Shown piece after piece: positions 41,084 through 50,732 of a stretch of 64,000 nt of DNA. A model generated the notes under the pieces. The model saw nothing but the letters and a program-made list of their open reading frames with translations, searched no databases and was not told where the DNA came from. Each line of letters opens with the position of its first letter. Position 1 is the stretch's first letter. Source of the DNA: Betaproteobacteria bacterium (GTDB lineage: Bacteria > Pseudomonadota > Gammaproteobacteria > Burkholderiales > Rhodocyclaceae); contig JAPTVL010000173.1 of assembly GCA_028065725.1 (NCBI GenBank), positions 186,001 to 250,000 on the forward strand, in the 5' to 3' direction. Position numbers and translations under genes: made by a program.

Positions 41084-43949
41084 AGTAAAAACCCTGATAG
41101 GCATGGCAGCCTGAACGCGCCAGGAAATCCCGCTGCAAGCCGGTTTCGACGCCTTCGGCGATCACGCCCAAGCCCAGGGTACGGGCCAGCGCCACCACCG
41201 TGCGGGCGATCGCCGCGTCGTTGGTATCCAGCTGCACGTCGTGCACGAAGGACTGGTCGATCTTCAGTTGTTCCAGCGGCATGTGTTTCAGGTAGGCCAG
41301 CGAGGAGTAGCCGGTGCCGAAGTTGTCCAGCGCAAAGCCGATGCCCGCGGCCTTCAACACCCGCATCTTCTCGATGATTTCCTGCACGTTGTGCACCAGC
41401 TGGGTTTCCGTCAGTTCGAGCTTCAGCCGCTGCGGATTCGCGCCGGTGCCGGCGATGGTCGCCAGCACCTCGTCGACAAAGTCCTTGTGCCGGAACTGCT
41501 GGGCGCTGACATTGACCGCCAGCGTCAGATGCGCGGTTGCGGGCCGCGTGGCCCAGGCCGTCAGCTGGCGGCAGGCGGTTTCCAGTACCCAGTGGCCGAG
41601 GGTTTGAATCAGGCCGGTGTCTTCCGCCAGCGGAATGAATTCCGTGGGATGCATCAGCCCGCGCGTCGGGTGCTGCCAGCGCACCAGTGCTTCGGCGCCG
41701 ATCACCCGGCCCGAGGAGTCGACCTGGGCCTGGTAATGGATCAGAAACTGCCGCTCCGCAATCGCCTTGCGCAGGTCGGCTTCCAGTGCGGCGTGTGCCG
41801 TGACGGCTGCCTGCATTTCGGGGTCGAAGAAGCGCAAGGTGTTGCGGCCCAGCGCCTTGGCCTGGTACATCGCCGTGTCGGCGCGCTTCATCAGCTCCTC
41901 GACGGTGACTGGCTTGCTATCGAACAGGGTGATGCCGATGCTCGAGCTGCAATGGTGGCTGCGTTTGCCGCAGGCTTCTCCGTTCACGCCGATGTCGAGC
42001 AGATAGGGCTGGCTCAGCAGGGCCTGGATTTTCACCGCCAGCGCCTCGGCTTGCATCGCGGCGAGCTGGTCGCCTTCGCTGCCGTCGAGGTCCTCCAGCA
42101 CCACGACGAATTCGTCGCCCCCCAGCCGTGCCACGGTGTCGCTCTGGCGCACGCAGGCCCGCAGGCGCGATGCCACCTCGACCAGCAACTGGTCGCCGAC
42201 ATCGTGGCCCAGCGTGTCGTTGAGGATCTTGAAATTGTCGAGGTCGAAAAACAGCAGGGCGCCATAGCGTCCGTTGCGCGCGCAGCCGGCCAGCGCATGG
42301 TGCAGGCGGTCGAGCAGCAGCCGGCGATTGGGCAGCCCGGTCAGATGATCGTAGAAGGCCAGCTGGGCGATCTCGTTTTCCGACGCCTTGCGGTCGGTGA
42401 TGTCGGCAAAGGTGCCGACATAGTTGGTCACTTCGCCGTTGCTGTCCTTTACCGCCGTGATGCTGAGCCACTCGGGAAATTCCTCGCCGTTCTTGCGCCG
42501 GTTCCAGATTTCCCCCTGCCAGCTGCCGGTGCGGACTAGGCTGTCCCACATGGTTTCGTAAAAGGATGGATCGTGGCGGCCCGAGCTCAGCATGTGCGGT
42601 GTCTGGCCGACGGCTTCGTCGGCGGAATAGCCGGTGATTTCGGTGAAGGCGCGGTTGACGCGCAGGATGGTCTTGTTGGCATCGGTGATGGTGACGCCGT
42701 CCTGGGCCTCGAAGGTGGTGGCGGCGACCCGCAGATGGTGTTCGGCGCGGACCCGTTCCGAAATGTCGCGGATGGTGCCGCTGACATAGCGCTTGTCGCC
42801 GACCTCCCAGTTCGCCAGCGACAGTTCGATCGGGAATTCAGTGCCATCCTTGTGCAGGCCCTCGGTTTCGAAGGCCTTGCCGGCGACGCGCGATTCGCCG
42901 CCGCCGAGCACGCGGTTCATGCCCCTGAGGTGGCTGTCGCGGTGGCGATGCGGTATCAGCAGGGTCAAGGGCTGACCGACGACTTCCTTCTCCGGGTAAC
43001 CGAAAATCGCGGCGGCCTGCCGGTTCCAGCCGACGATGTTGCCCCGGCTGTCGGCGGTGACGATGGCGTCGTTGGCCGACTGCGTCACCGCATGATAGCG
43101 GGCCGTGCTTTCACGCAGTATCTGTTCGACCTGCTTGCGCTCCTCTATTTCGCTCAGCAGCTCGCGGTTGGTCGCGTCGAGCGACGCGGTGCGCTCGCGA
43201 ACGCGGAGGTCGAGGTCGCGTATGGATTGCTCGAGCAGCGCTTCCTGGCCGTCGATGATGCGCTGCGCGCGCCACACCAGCACGTATTGCAGGGCATACA
43301 GCAGGGCCAGCAGGCCGAGCACCGTGCCGATGACGATGGAACGGGTGCTGGCGAGTTGCGAGGTCAGGTCGGTGACGTCGCTGTAGATTTCGAACACCGC
43401 GACAATCCGGTTTTGTTCGTCGCGGAGCGGCAGATAGGTCGAGATCACGTCGAGGTTGGTCAGCGTTCCCTCGAAGGCGTCGAAGCTGTCCTTGTACGCC
43501 AGGCCGCTGATGACATGTCCGTTGCGGGCGGCGAGAAACCCCGGATTGTCGCTCTTGTTTTCGCCGGTTTGCGCCGGATCGCTGGAGAACGCGGTGAGGC
43601 CGGTGAGGGAATAGACCTTGACCTTGATGACTTCGGTGCCCTGCATCTGCCGTGACACCAGCTTGTAAAGATTGTCCCGTTCCGCCATGGCGCGCAAGGC
43701 GGCCGGCGCGGCGCTGTCGCTTTCCGCCACCAGGATGGAAAACTTGGGCCACAGCGAATTGGAGAGGGCGTGGGTCAGCGCCAGGTTGCGATCCTCGGCC
43801 AGGTGCGTCAGATCGCGCAGGGCCAGGTACTGATAGCTCCAGCCCAGCAGTATCGCCACGACGGCGGTACACAACAGGCTGGCGATGGAAAAATAGCGGG
43901 TGAGCGCGAAGTGCCTGGGCAACACCACATCTTGACCCTCCTGGCTCAC
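40974..43949 (-). CDS. PAS-GGDEF-EAL cyclic-di-GMP signalling protein
   Basis: 991 aa from GTG 43949, chosen because GGAGGGGGG precedes it; ATG 44030 would add 27 residues but lies at the predicted transcription start. Two membrane helices flank a periplasmic sensor (about 20-210). Two PAS domains (about 280-510), GGDEF with intact LGGDEFVVVLED, and EAL with GAEALVRW follow. In the EAL lobe, DDFGTG is DNFGTG, which may lower phosphodiesterase activity. The last residues (CWRDGDSAPTAADR) are repeat-encoded. Confidence 0.9.
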   Translation of the reverse strand: MSQEGQDVVLPRHFALTRYFSIASLLCTAVVAILLGWSYQYLALRDLTHLAEDRNLALTHALSNSLWPKFSILVAESDSAAPAALRAMAERDNLYKLVSRQMQGTEVIKVKVYSLTGLTAFSSDPAQTGENKSDNPGFLAARNGHVISGLAYKDSFDAFEGTLTNLDVISTYLPLRDEQNRIVAVFEIYSDVTDLTSQLASTRSIVIGTVLGLLALLYALQYVLVWRAQRIIDGQEALLEQSIRDLDLRVRERTASLDATNRELLSEIEERKQVEQILRESTARYHAVTQSANDAIVTADSRGNIVGWNRQAAAIFGYPEKEVVGQPLTLLIPHRHRDSHLRGMNRVLGGGESRVAGKAFETEGLHKDGTEFPIELSLANWEVGDKRYVSGTIRDISERVRAEHHLRVAATTFEAQDGVTITDANKTILRVNRAFTEITGYSADEAVGQTPHMLSSGRHDPSFYETMWDSLVRTGSWQGEIWNRRKNGEEFPEWLSITAVKDSNGEVTNYVGTFADITDRKASENEIAQLAFYDHLTGLPNRRLLLDRLHHALAGCARNGRYGALLFFDLDNFKILNDTLGHDVGDQLLVEVASRLRACVRQSDTVARLGGDEFVVVLEDLDGSEGDQLAAMQAEALAVKIQALLSQPYLLDIGVNGEACGKRSHHCSSSIGITLFDSKPVTVEELMKRADTAMYQAKALGRNTLRFFDPEMQAAVTAHAALEADLRKAIAERQFLIHYQAQVDSSGRVIGAEALVRWQHPTRGLMHPTEFIPLAEDTGLIQTLGHWVLETACRQLTAWATRPATAHLTLAVNVSAQQFRHKDFVDEVLATIAGTGANPQRLKLELTETQLVHNVQEIIEKMRVLKAAGIGFALDNFGTGYSSLAYLKHMPLEQLKIDQSFVHDVQLDTNDAAIARTVVALARTLGLGVIAEGVETGLQRDFLARSGCHAYQGFYFSHPLPLDEFEHFVDHPDPESRCWRDGDSAPTAADR
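41002..41026 (-). repeat. dispersed repeat, copy R15
   Basis: Sits at the overlapping 3' ends of exbD and the GGDEF/EAL gene and encodes residues of both C-termini. Confidence 0.75.
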
Positions 43950-44040
43950 TGCCCGTCCCCCCTCCGTTTGCTGCGTCGTTCGCTGCGGTCGGTTGCCGAA
44001 GCGGCATGCTGCGCGTTCAGGCAAAACCATGTAGGAGCGG

Positions 44041-44046
44041 ATTATA
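44041..44046 (-). promoter_or_regulatory. candidate -10 box of the GGDEF/EAL gene
   Basis: TATAAT on the minus strand, a perfect sigma-70 -10 box in GC-rich DNA. It places +1 near 44033, just ahead of ATG 44030, and supports GTG 43949 as the real start. The -35 region is weak. Confidence 0.5.
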
Positions 44047-44104
44047 TGCCAGCCAGAAGCCTCGCCGCTGCTCCCGTTCCTTTGCTCCTGCGGCGAGCGG
44101 AGGC

Positions 44105-44980
44105 CTATTCCAGATTCTGTACCTGCTCGCGCATCTGCTCGATCAGCAGCTTGAGGTCCAGCGCAATGGCGGTGACCTCGGCCGAGACCGACTTCGACGA
44201 CAGGGTATTGGCTTCGCGGTTGAGTTCCTGCATCAGGAAATCCAGGCGCTTGCCGACCGCCCCGCCTTTTTTCAGCACCCGATCGAGCTCGTCCATGTGC
44301 GTCACCAGGCGCGCGATCTCCTCGGCGACGTCGATCTTGGCGGCAAACACGCCGACTTCCTGGCGGATGCGCTCCTCGTCGAGATTTGCCACGGCTTCGC
44401 GCAGCTTGGTCGCCAGGCGTTCGCGGTAGGCGGCCAGCGCCGCCGGCAGCAGCGGTTCGGCGGCGGCGATGCGCTCGCGCATGCGGGCGGCGCGGTCCTT
44501 CAGCACATCGGCGAGTTTGGCCCCCTCCCGTTCGCGACTGGCAACGAATTCATCGAGCAGGCCGGCGAACAGTTCCTGCGCCGCGGACTGCAGCTGTTCC
44601 GTGCTCAGCGCATCGTCGCCCAGCACGCCCGGCCAGCGCAGCACCTCGGCCACCGACAGTGGGGCGGCCTGCGGCAGGGCCTGGCGCACGCTGGCGTCGA
44701 GTTTGCCCAGTTCGGCCAGCAGCGCCGGATTGGGCGTCTGTCCGCGCGCCGCGGCGCCTTGCGCCGGTTGTGCCTGAAGATAGCCACGCATTTCGAGCTT
44801 GCCGCGCGCAATGCGCTCGGTGATCTTTTCGCGCAGCGGCATTTCAAGGAAGCGCAGGTCTTCGCTGAGCCGGAAACCGATATCCAGATAGCGCGAATTG
44901 ACGCTCTTGAGCTCGAAGTTCATCACTGCGCTGCCAAGGTCGCGGCTGGCAGCGGCATAGCCGGTCATGCTGTGGATCAT
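44105..44980 (-). CDS. yicC: YicC-family protein (stress-induced endoribonuclease)
   Basis: 291 aa from ATG 44980. MIHSMTGYAAASRDLGSAVMNFELKSVNSRYLDI and the C-terminal FLMQELNREANTLSSKS are YicC signatures. Family members are linked to RNA turnover and stationary-phase survival. It diverges from the kinase gene. In many betaproteobacteria it lies next to gmk; here they are 12 kb apart. Confidence 0.94.
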   Translation of the reverse strand: MIHSMTGYAAASRDLGSAVMNFELKSVNSRYLDIGFRLSEDLRFLEMPLREKITERIARGKLEMRGYLQAQPAQGAAARGQTPNPALLAELGKLDASVRQALPQAAPLSVAEVLRWPGVLGDDALSTEQLQSAAQELFAGLLDEFVASREREGAKLADVLKDRAARMRERIAAAEPLLPAALAAYRERLATKLREAVANLDEERIRQEVGVFAAKIDVAEEIARLVTHMDELDRVLKKGGAVGKRLDFLMQELNREANTLSSKSVSAEVTAIALDLKLLIEQMREQVQNLE

Positions 44981-45123
44981 GGTGGGGTGTCTCCGTTCCT
45001 GTTGCCGAAAATGAAGCTCCAGTGGAGGCCAGCCTGCACCTTCAGGTTGAAGCAGTTGTTTACAGCGAAGGGGCGAACAAGGAAAATCATGGCAGTATAT
45101 CAACCCGTCTACCTTCGCATACC

Positions 45124-46053
45124 GTGTTCTCGCAGAACAATCAGGCACTTCCCCCCGGCTACGAACTGGAAGGCTATCGCATCGAGCGGCAGCTTTCGGT
45201 CGGCGGCTTTTCCATCGTCTATCTGGCGCACGACGTTACGGGGATGCCGGTGGCGCTCAAGGAATACCTGCCCAATGCCCTCGCGCTGCGCGGCGAAGGC
45301 CAGATCGTGCCGACGATTCCGCCCGAGTATCAGGCGGAATTCAACCACGGCCTGAAGCTGTTTTTCGAAGAGGGCCGGGCGCTTACCGGGCTGGACCATC
45401 CGAATGTGGTGCGCGTGCTGAATTTCTTCCGCGCCAACGAGACGGTCTATCTGGTCATGCGCTATGAAACCGGGCAGACCCTGCGCGACTATATCCGCGG
45501 CCATCGTGGCCGCCTCGGCGAGCCCTTCCTGCGCAAGATGTTCAGCGGCGTGCTCGACGGCCTCGGCGAGGTTCATGGCTGCGGTCTGCTGCACCTGGAT
45601 ATCAAGCCGGCGAACATCTGGCTGCGCGACGACGGCAGTCCGGTGCTGCTGGATTTCGGTGCGGCACGTTATGCCGTCGACATTGGCCCGCCCGAACCGC
45701 GGGCGATGTACACGCCCGGCTATGCGGCGCCCGAGCAGTATCACGGCAAATTTACGCTGGGGCCGTGGACCGACATCTATGCCGTCGGCGCCTGCATGTA
45801 TGCGGCGCTGGCCGGCAGCGCGCCGCAGGCCGCGGACGAGCGCCTGGCCGACGACCAGTTGCTGCCCGCCCGCCAGCGCTGGGGCATGGACTACTCGCCG
45901 CGCCTGCTGGCGACCATCGACGAATGCCTGCGTCTCGATCCGCCGCGGCGGCCGCAACATGCCCGCGCCCTGCAGGCATCGCTGAATACCGACACGGCGG
46001 GTGACAAGCCGCCGGGTTCCTGGCTTTCCCGCATCGGTCTGCGCGGCTGGTAA
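45124..46053 (+). CDS. Ser/Thr protein kinase
   Basis: 309 aa from GTG 45124 (VFSQNNQALPPGYELEGY); a GTG at 45022 is an alternative. Glycine-rich loop LSVGGFSIVYLA, Lys in VALKEYLP, catalytic loop HLDIKPAN and LLDFGAAR are intact. The Arg of the usual HRD is Leu (a non-RD kinase). No transmembrane or PASTA segment. The PP2C gene overlaps its stop, forming a kinase/phosphatase pair. Confidence 0.9.
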   Translation: MFSQNNQALPPGYELEGYRIERQLSVGGFSIVYLAHDVTGMPVALKEYLPNALALRGEGQIVPTIPPEYQAEFNHGLKLFFEEGRALTGLDHPNVVRVLNFFRANETVYLVMRYETGQTLRDYIRGHRGRLGEPFLRKMFSGVLDGLGEVHGCGLLHLDIKPANIWLRDDGSPVLLDFGAARYAVDIGPPEPRAMYTPGYAAPEQYHGKFTLGPWTDIYAVGACMYAALAGSAPQAADERLADDQLLPARQRWGMDYSPRLLATIDECLRLDPPRRPQHARALQASLNTDTAGDKPPGSWLSRIGLRGW

Positions 46054-46949
46054 TGAGCTTCACCATCTACCAGGAAAGCCGTATCGGTGGGCGCGAGATC
46101 AATCAGGACCGTGCTGCATGGCTGGCGACCGAAGACTCGGTGCTGATGGTGGTGGCCGACGGCATGGGCGGCCACCTGCAGGGCGAGGTCGCGGCCCAGC
46201 TGGCCGTCGATACCATCACCGGGCGTTTCCGCAGCGAAGCCAAGCCGCGCCTCGCCGATCCGGCCCGGTTTCTCAAGGAGGCGCTGCTGCAGGCCCATGC
46301 GAGCATCGTCAGCCATTCCATCGCCTGCCACATTCCGACCCATGCCGCACCGCGCACTACCTGCATCGCCTGCGTGGTGCAGGATGGCGAGGCGCGCTGG
46401 GCGCATGCTGGCGATTCGCGCCTGTACCTGGTGCACGCCAGCGCGCCGGACAACGCCAGCGTGCTGCAAACCCGCGATCACAGCCTAGTGCAGCGCATGG
46501 TCGACGATGGCATGATCAGCCATGACCAGGCGGCCACCCACCCCCTGCGCAACCGCGTGTTCAGCTGTCTCGGCGGCAGCCTGACGCCGCACATCGAGGT
46601 GTCGCGCACGGTACCCTTGCAGGATGGCGATCTGATCGCCCTGTGCACCGACGGCGCCTGGTCGCCCCTCGGCGAGCAACTGGTGAGCCGGCTCAGGCGC
46701 ATGCCGCTGACCCGCTCGGTGCCGAATTTGCTCGATGCCGCGGAGCACGCCGCCGGTCCCGGCGCGGACAACCTGACCCTGATCGCCATGCGCTGGACGG
46801 CGCCCGATCCCGATGCCCATACCGTCAATCTGCGGCTTGGGGTACTGCAGGAGCAGCATCAGGAACGAATTAGCGATGCCGACATCGACCAGGCCATCGA
46901 CGAGATCCGGCGGCGCATGCCTTACACCCCCCACGGAGTTTCCCAATGA
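46053..46949 (+). CDS. PP2C-family Ser/Thr phosphatase
   Basis: 298 aa starting on the stop of the kinase (TAATG). PP2C motifs are present: [50 protein letters not shown] and [10 protein letters not shown], with the metal-binding aspartates. It should reverse the kinase reaction. Its stop overlaps the rph ATG. Confidence 0.93.
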   Translation: MSFTIYQESRIGGREINQDRAAWLATEDSVLMVVADGMGGHLQGEVAAQLAVDTITGRFRSEAKPRLADPARFLKEALLQAHASIVSHSIACHIPTHAAPRTTCIACVVQDGEARWAHAGDSRLYLVHASAPDNASVLQTRDHSLVQRMVDDGMISHDQAATHPLRNRVFSCLGGSLTPHIEVSRTVPLQDGDLIALCTDGAWSPLGEQLVSRLRRMPLTRSVPNLLDAAEHAAGPGADNLTLIAMRWTAPDPDAHTVNLRLGVLQEQHQERISDADIDQAIDEIRRRMPYTPHGVSQ

Positions 46950-47677
46950 ATCGCCCGCCCCAACGCCAGGATCGCTCTGCCGCCCAGTTGCGCAAGCTCG
47001 GGATCACCCGTCATTACACCCGCCATGCCGAAGGCAGCGTGCTGGTCGAGTTCGGCGCCACCAAGGTGTTATGCACCGCCAGCGTCGAGGAATCGGTGCC
47101 CGGCTTCCTGCGCGGCAAGGGTTCGGGCTGGGTCACCGCTGAATACGGCATGCTGCCGCGCGCCACCAACACCCGCACCGCGCGCGAAGCGGCGAAGGGC
47201 AAGCAGTCCGGCCGCACCCAGGAAATCCAGCGCCTGATCGGCCGCTCGCTGCGCGCCGTGACCGACCTCGCCGCGCTCGGCGAACGCCAGATCACGCTCG
47301 ATTGCGACGTGCTGCAGGCCGACGGCGGCACCCGCTGCGCCTCGATCACCGGCGCCTGCGTGGCGCTGCACGACGCCCTGTCCACGCTGGTGGCCGGCGG
47401 CAAACTGGTGCGCCACCCGATGCGCGAACTGGTCGCCGCGGTGTCGGTCGGCATCGTCGGCGGCATCCCGGTGCTGGACCTCGACTACGCCGAGGACTCC
47501 GCTTGCGATACCGACATGAACGTGGTGATCACGGCCGGTGGCGGCATCATCGAGGTACAGGGCACGGCCGAGGGCGCGCCCTTTTCGCGCGCCGAGCTCG
47601 ATACGCTGCTGGAACTGGCCGCGGCCGGCATCGGCGACATCGTCATGGTGCAAAAGTCGGCGCTGGCGGAACGGTGA
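46946..47677 (+). CDS. rph: ribonuclease PH
   Basis: 243 aa. [36 protein letters not shown] and [17 protein letters not shown], with [12 protein letters not shown], identify RNase PH, the phosphorolytic tRNA 3'-end trimming enzyme. The final residues (QKSALAER) and the stop codon are supplied by a dispersed repeat. The last codons overlap the rdgB start. Confidence 0.96.
   Translation: MNRPPQRQDRSAAQLRKLGITRHYTRHAEGSVLVEFGATKVLCTASVEESVPGFLRGKGSGWVTAEYGMLPRATNTRTAREAAKGKQSGRTQEIQRLIGRSLRAVTDLAALGERQITLDCDVLQADGGTRCASITGACVALHDALSTLVAGGKLVRHPMRELVAAVSVGIVGGIPVLDLDYAEDSACDTDMNVVITAGGGIIEVQGTAEGAPFSRAELDTLLELAAAGIGDIVMVQKSALAER
47653..47677 (+). repeat. dispersed repeat, copy R16
   Basis: Plus copy whose last bases GGTGA contain both the TGA stop of rph and the GTG start of rdgB. 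Confidence 0.75.
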
Positions 47678-48264
47678 AAAAACTGGTCCTCGCTTCCGGC
47701 AACGCCGGCAAGCTGCGCGAATTCGGCCAGCTGCTGGCGCCCTTCGATTTCGAGGTGCTGCCGCAGTCCGCCTTCGACGTGCCGGAGGCCGACGAGCCGC
47801 ACGTCACCTTCGTCGAGAACGCCATCGCCAAGGCGCGCCACGCTGCACGGCTGACCGGCCTGCCGGCGCTGGCCGACGATTCGGGGTTGTGCGTCAGCGC
47901 GCTGGGCGGTGCGCCGGGCGTGTTCTCGGCGCGTTATGGCGGTGAGCCGAAGTCCGACGCGAAGAACAACGCCAAGCTGCTGGCCGATCTGGCCGGCGTC
48001 GCCGATCGCCGCGCCCACTACGTCGCGGTGCTGGTGCTGATGCGCCATGCCGACGATCCGCAGCCGGTGATCAGCGAAGGCGAATGGCATGGCCAGATCG
48101 TCGATACGCCGCGCGGCGCCGGCGGTTTCGGCTACGACCCCTACTTTCTGCTGCCCGACCGCGGCCTCACCGCGGCCGAACTACCGCACGAGGAAAAGAA
48201 CCGCCTTTCCCATCGCGGCCAGGCCCTGGCGCAACTCATCGCCCGTTTGCGCGCCGGGGCGTGA
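47674..48264 (+). CDS. rdgB: XTP/dITP pyrophosphatase (RdgB/HAM1)
   Basis: 196 aa from a GTG inside a repeat copy. [38 protein letters not shown] and GGFGYDPYF are the HAM1 motifs. It removes non-canonical purine triphosphates. There is a 4-bp overlap with rph and with hemW. Confidence 0.95.
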   Translation: MKKLVLASGNAGKLREFGQLLAPFDFEVLPQSAFDVPEADEPHVTFVENAIAKARHAARLTGLPALADDSGLCVSALGGAPGVFSARYGGEPKSDAKNNAKLLADLAGVADRRAHYVAVLVLMRHADDPQPVISEGEWHGQIVDTPRGAGGFGYDPYFLLPDRGLTAAELPHEEKNRLSHRGQALAQLIARLRAGA

Positions 48265-49469
48265 TCGCTATCATCCCGGTCGCCGCAGTGCCAGCGCCGA
48301 CTGTCGACGGCAGCTCCGGCCTGACGGCGCCGCCGCCCCTGGCCCTGTATGTGCATTGGCCCTGGTGCGTGAAAAAGTGCCCCTACTGCGACTTCAATTC
48401 GCACGAGAGCCGCGGCGAACTCGGTGCCGACAGCGAAGCCGCCTATCTCGCGGCGCTGATCGCCGACCTCGAAGCCGCCCTGCCGCAGATCTGGAACCGG
48501 CCGGTGATCAGTGTCTTCATCGGCGGCGGCACGCCGAGCCTGATGCGCGCCGAAACCGCCGAGGCGCTGCTGGCCGCGATCCGCATGCGCCTGCCGCTGC
48601 ATCCCGGCGCCGAAATCACGCTCGAAGCCAACCCAGGCACCGCCGAGACGGCGAAGTTCGCCGCCTTCCGCGCGGCAGGCGTCAATCGGATCTCGATCGG
48701 CGTGCAGAGTTTCGACGACGCCAGGCTCGCGGCGCTCGGCCGTATCCACGACAGCGCCGAGGCGCGGCGCGCCATCGAGATGGCGCAGCGCAACTTCGAG
48801 CGTATCAACCTCGACCTGATGTACGCACTGCCGCGGCAGACCCTGGCGCAGGCTGAACAGGACATCGCCACCGCCGTCGCCGCGGGCGTCGGCCACATTT
48901 CGGCCTATCACCTGACGCTGGAGCCGAACACGCCCTTCCATCACGCACCGCCACCGCTGCCCGACGACGACCTGGCGGCCGACATGCAGGAGATGGTCGA
49001 GGCGCGCCTCGCCGCCGCCGGTTTCGAGCATTACGAAACTTCCGCCTTCGCCAAACCGGAACAGCGCTGCCAGCACAACCTCAACTACTGGAGTTTCGGC
49101 GATTACCTTGGCATCGGCGCCGGCGCGCACGGCAAGCTGTCGAACCACCAGACCATCTGGCGCGAGGCGCGCCATCGCAATCCGCGCGCCTACCTGCAAG
49201 GCGCGGCGCGCGGCGACTTCATCAGCACCCGGCAGGCCGTCGCCAGCGCCGACCTGCCCGGCGAGTTCATGATGAATGCATTGCGTCTCAACGACGGCTT
49301 CCCGCTGCGGCTGTTCACCGAACGCACCGGCCTGCCGCTGTCGGTGATCGAAGAGTCGGCGCTGGCGGCACGGCGCGCCGGCCTGCTGGAGACGGCGGAC
49401 GGCCGGATGCGGCCGACGGCGCAGGGCCGGCGCTTCCTCAATCGTCTGCTCGGCCACTTTCTGCAGTAA
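48261..49469 (+). CDS. hemW: HemW-like radical SAM haem chaperone
   Basis: 402 aa from a GTG overlapping the rdgB stop. LYVHWPWCVKKCPYCDFNSH carries the CxxxCxxC iron-sulfur site, followed by FIGGGTPSLM and GVNRISIGVQSFDD. The HemW C-terminal domain has GIGAGAHGK. The first 25 residues (IIPVAAVPAPTVDGSS) and the later ESALAARR are repeat-encoded, so two copies reside in one gene. The homologous core begins at about PPPLALYVHWPW. Confidence 0.93.
   Translation: MIAIIPVAAVPAPTVDGSSGLTAPPPLALYVHWPWCVKKCPYCDFNSHESRGELGADSEAAYLAALIADLEAALPQIWNRPVISVFIGGGTPSLMRAETAEALLAAIRMRLPLHPGAEITLEANPGTAETAKFAAFRAAGVNRISIGVQSFDDARLAALGRIHDSAEARRAIEMAQRNFERINLDLMYALPRQTLAQAEQDIATAVAAGVGHISAYHLTLEPNTPFHHAPPPLPDDDLAADMQEMVEARLAAAGFEHYETSAFAKPEQRCQHNLNYWSFGDYLGIGAGAHGKLSNHQTIWREARHRNPRAYLQGAARGDFISTRQAVASADLPGEFMMNALRLNDGFPLRLFTERTGLPLSVIEESALAARRAGLLETADGRMRPTAQGRRFLNRLLGHFLQ
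48280..48304 (-). repeat. dispersed repeat, copy R17
   Basis: Minus copy in the non-conserved N-terminal leader of hemW, translated AAVPAPTV. Confidence 0.6.
49352..49376 (+). repeat. dispersed repeat, copy R18
   Basis: Plus copy in the C-terminal winged-helix part of hemW, translated ESALAARRAG. Confidence 0.65.
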
Positions 49470-49713
49470 GGCAAGGCCGGCAGACGGGCTGCGGCTCGCC
49501 ATCATTGTTGCGTTGGTATCGCAATTCGGGTGTCGCCGATCCGCGACATGAAATTCCCTTCAAAAACAGTCGATTGTCGTTTGGCAGCGGAATCCTGTCG
49601 TCGATTGGATGCAAGTCGCAGACAGGGTCTTTCGGCAAGCAACTGATTTCCATGCATTAAACGTTTGGTACGCGGCTTGCGATAGTTTGGAGTTACCAAC
49701 GCAAGGAGAAATC

Positions 49714-50643
49714 ATGTTGCCGAAGACCTCGTCCGTACATTTCTGGAGCGGCCTGGGCCATATCGCCAGCCATGCGGCCATCACCCTGCTGGCCCTCGGC
49801 ATTGCCTTCTCGGTGCCGACCGCCGCCAGCTACATCCTGTTCAACTGGTGGCCCAAAGTCGAAGGCGATGCGCAGGCGCTGCTGTATACCGAACTGGGTT
49901 TTGCCGCGGTGCTGGTGCTGCTGTTCAACCTGGTCAAGATTGCCTGGGACTTTCGCGGCCAGGCGCGCATGAGCAATATCGCGTCGCTGATCTATGCCAG
50001 GGAAAATGACGACTGGCTGGCGCGCTGGGGCAAGGAACAGCAGTTCCGCCGCCTGCCCTGGAAGCGCGACGTCAACATCATGACCGTCACCGGCTACGGC
50101 ACCTTTGCCGCCCCGGACAGCCCGATGCGCGACACGCTGCAGGAGTACTACGAAATTCGCGTGATGCTGCTCAATCCGGTCGGTTCGGGCGCGGCGGTCT
50201 ATGCGGCAGCCCATGCCGATCCCGCCGCCGCCCTGGCCAATCTGCGGCGCGAGATCCGCGCCAGCATCGACAGCCTGCGACAGCTGCAGGCGGCGGGCAA
50301 GAACGTCACCATCCGCTTCTACGATGCCCCGCCCTTCTGGAAGCTGATCTTCACCGGCGAATATGTCTGGGTCCGCTGCTGCCACGACAGCCGCGATATC
50401 GACAAGTTTCCCGAATACGTCTTCGCCCTGCAGCCGGCCAAGCCCAACCGCGGCTTTTTCCCGGCCTTCTACACCTATTTCCTCAACTGCTGGAACAACG
50501 CCATCCATCCGGAATATGTCTTCGATACCGACGAACTGGTGTATCGGGACGTGCAGGGCGTGGAAATGCGCCGCGAGCCGTTTCCGGATTGTGCCGCGGA
50601 CGAAATGGAAATTCACCCCGGGCTCGGCGTCTGCCCGCATTGA
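49714..50643 (+). CDS. two-span membrane protein of unknown function
   Basis: 309 aa with ribosome site AAGGAG and ATG 49714. Two hydrophobic segments (about residues 17-44 and 57-78) precede a soluble domain with INRKKR-like basic parts and many aromatics (TYFLNCWNNAIHPEYVFDTDELVYRD). The domain shows no recognisable enzyme motif. The 244-bp gap upstream holds its promoter. It precedes an MlaF-like ATPase, but there is no evidence that they interact. Confidence 0.75.
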   Translation: MLPKTSSVHFWSGLGHIASHAAITLLALGIAFSVPTAASYILFNWWPKVEGDAQALLYTELGFAAVLVLLFNLVKIAWDFRGQARMSNIASLIYARENDDWLARWGKEQQFRRLPWKRDVNIMTVTGYGTFAAPDSPMRDTLQEYYEIRVMLLNPVGSGAAVYAAAHADPAAALANLRREIRASIDSLRQLQAAGKNVTIRFYDAPPFWKLIFTGEYVWVRCCHDSRDIDKFPEYVFALQPAKPNRGFFPAFYTYFLNCWNNAIHPEYVFDTDELVYRDVQGVEMRREPFPDCAADEMEIHPGLGVCPH

Positions 50644-50732
50644 CGGCGGCCGATCCGCCGCCAGGCGGTGCAAGATGTGTCACCATAACGTCCTCGCGAT
50701 CGACCCGGATCGACCAGCAAGGAAACCAGAGC

